This document shows positions 18,755 to 18,796 of a stretch of 18,796 nucleotides of DNA, piece after piece. Where the stretch lies: assembly GCA_003573635.1 (NCBI GenBank), contig QUTJ01031781.1, positions 1 to 18,796 on the forward strand. The letters run 5' to 3'. The notes under the pieces are model-generated. The model had not been told where the DNA came from, made no database searches, and saw only the letters and a list, made by a program, of their open reading frames with translations. Both the position numbers and the translations under genes were made by a program. Position 1 is the first letter of the stretch; the number at the start of each line of letters is the position of its first letter. The stretch comes from Goniomonas avonlea. Taxonomy: Eukaryota > Cryptophyceae > Goniomonadida > Goniomonadaceae.

Positions 18755-18796
18755 CACCAAGGACAACACCACGGACAACACCACGGACAACACCAC
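18755..18796. repeat. 12-bp tandem repeat at the window edge
   Basis: Three and a half units of CACCACGGACAA (first unit CACCAAGGACAA), running off the window, in the intron upstream of the first visible exon of the giant gene. Confidence 0.9.

Noticed and set aside
1-18796. CRISPR arrays, tRNA/rRNA genes, bacterial defence or toxin-antitoxin systems
   Set aside because: Looked for by eye on both strands; none found. The tandem repeats here lack unique spacers of constant length and lie in introns of a eukaryotic gene.

Overview
The window looks like nuclear DNA of a ciliated, intron-rich eukaryote, most likely a protist or alga. Protein-coding blocks are cut by GT..AG introns, often with a CTAAC- or TAAC-like branch site about 20 nt before the acceptor. 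There are no bacterial-style operons or ribosome binding sites. One gene has the PG-rich signature of axonemal proteins. I cannot name the species from sequence alone. A cryptophyte-like genome with some very short introns is one possibility, held at low confidence.

Layout: (1) 1-470, decayed gag-like remnant of an LTR retrotransposon, then a CT-rich tract. (2) 932-2295, minus strand, a secreted collagen-like Gly-X-Y protein in 7 exons. (3) 2296-2533, a 238-bp head-to-head promoter region rich in palindromes. (4) 2534-3377, plus strand, a 3-exon SHIPPO/STPG-like (sperm-tail PG-rich) protein of 249 aa. (5) 3378-3849, tail-to-tail gap. (6) 3850 to the right edge, minus strand, one very large gene whose 5' end lies outside the window. 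I could chain 41 exons with matching phases (5,346 nt, 1,781 aa plus stop). Six TPR-like helical exons are followed by a long armadillo (ARM) array and a short Gly/Ser-rich tail. (7) A possible small two-exon gene on the plus strand (12990-13795) sits mostly inside an intron of the ARM gene.

The main genes point loosely to cilium/cell-surface biology: a PG-rich axonemal-type protein divergent from a secreted collagen-like protein, convergent with a giant alpha-solenoid scaffold. No enzyme, defence system, CRISPR array, tRNA or rRNA was seen. The most interesting features are the architecture of the ARM gene (most introns in phase 0, many at the same point of the repeat), minisatellites that copy its own splice junctions, and the contrast between 39-62 nt introns in most of the two left-hand genes and 49-675 nt introns in the ARM gene.

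All exon boundaries were inferred by eye from splice consensus, phase and repeat continuity. There is no transcript evidence here.
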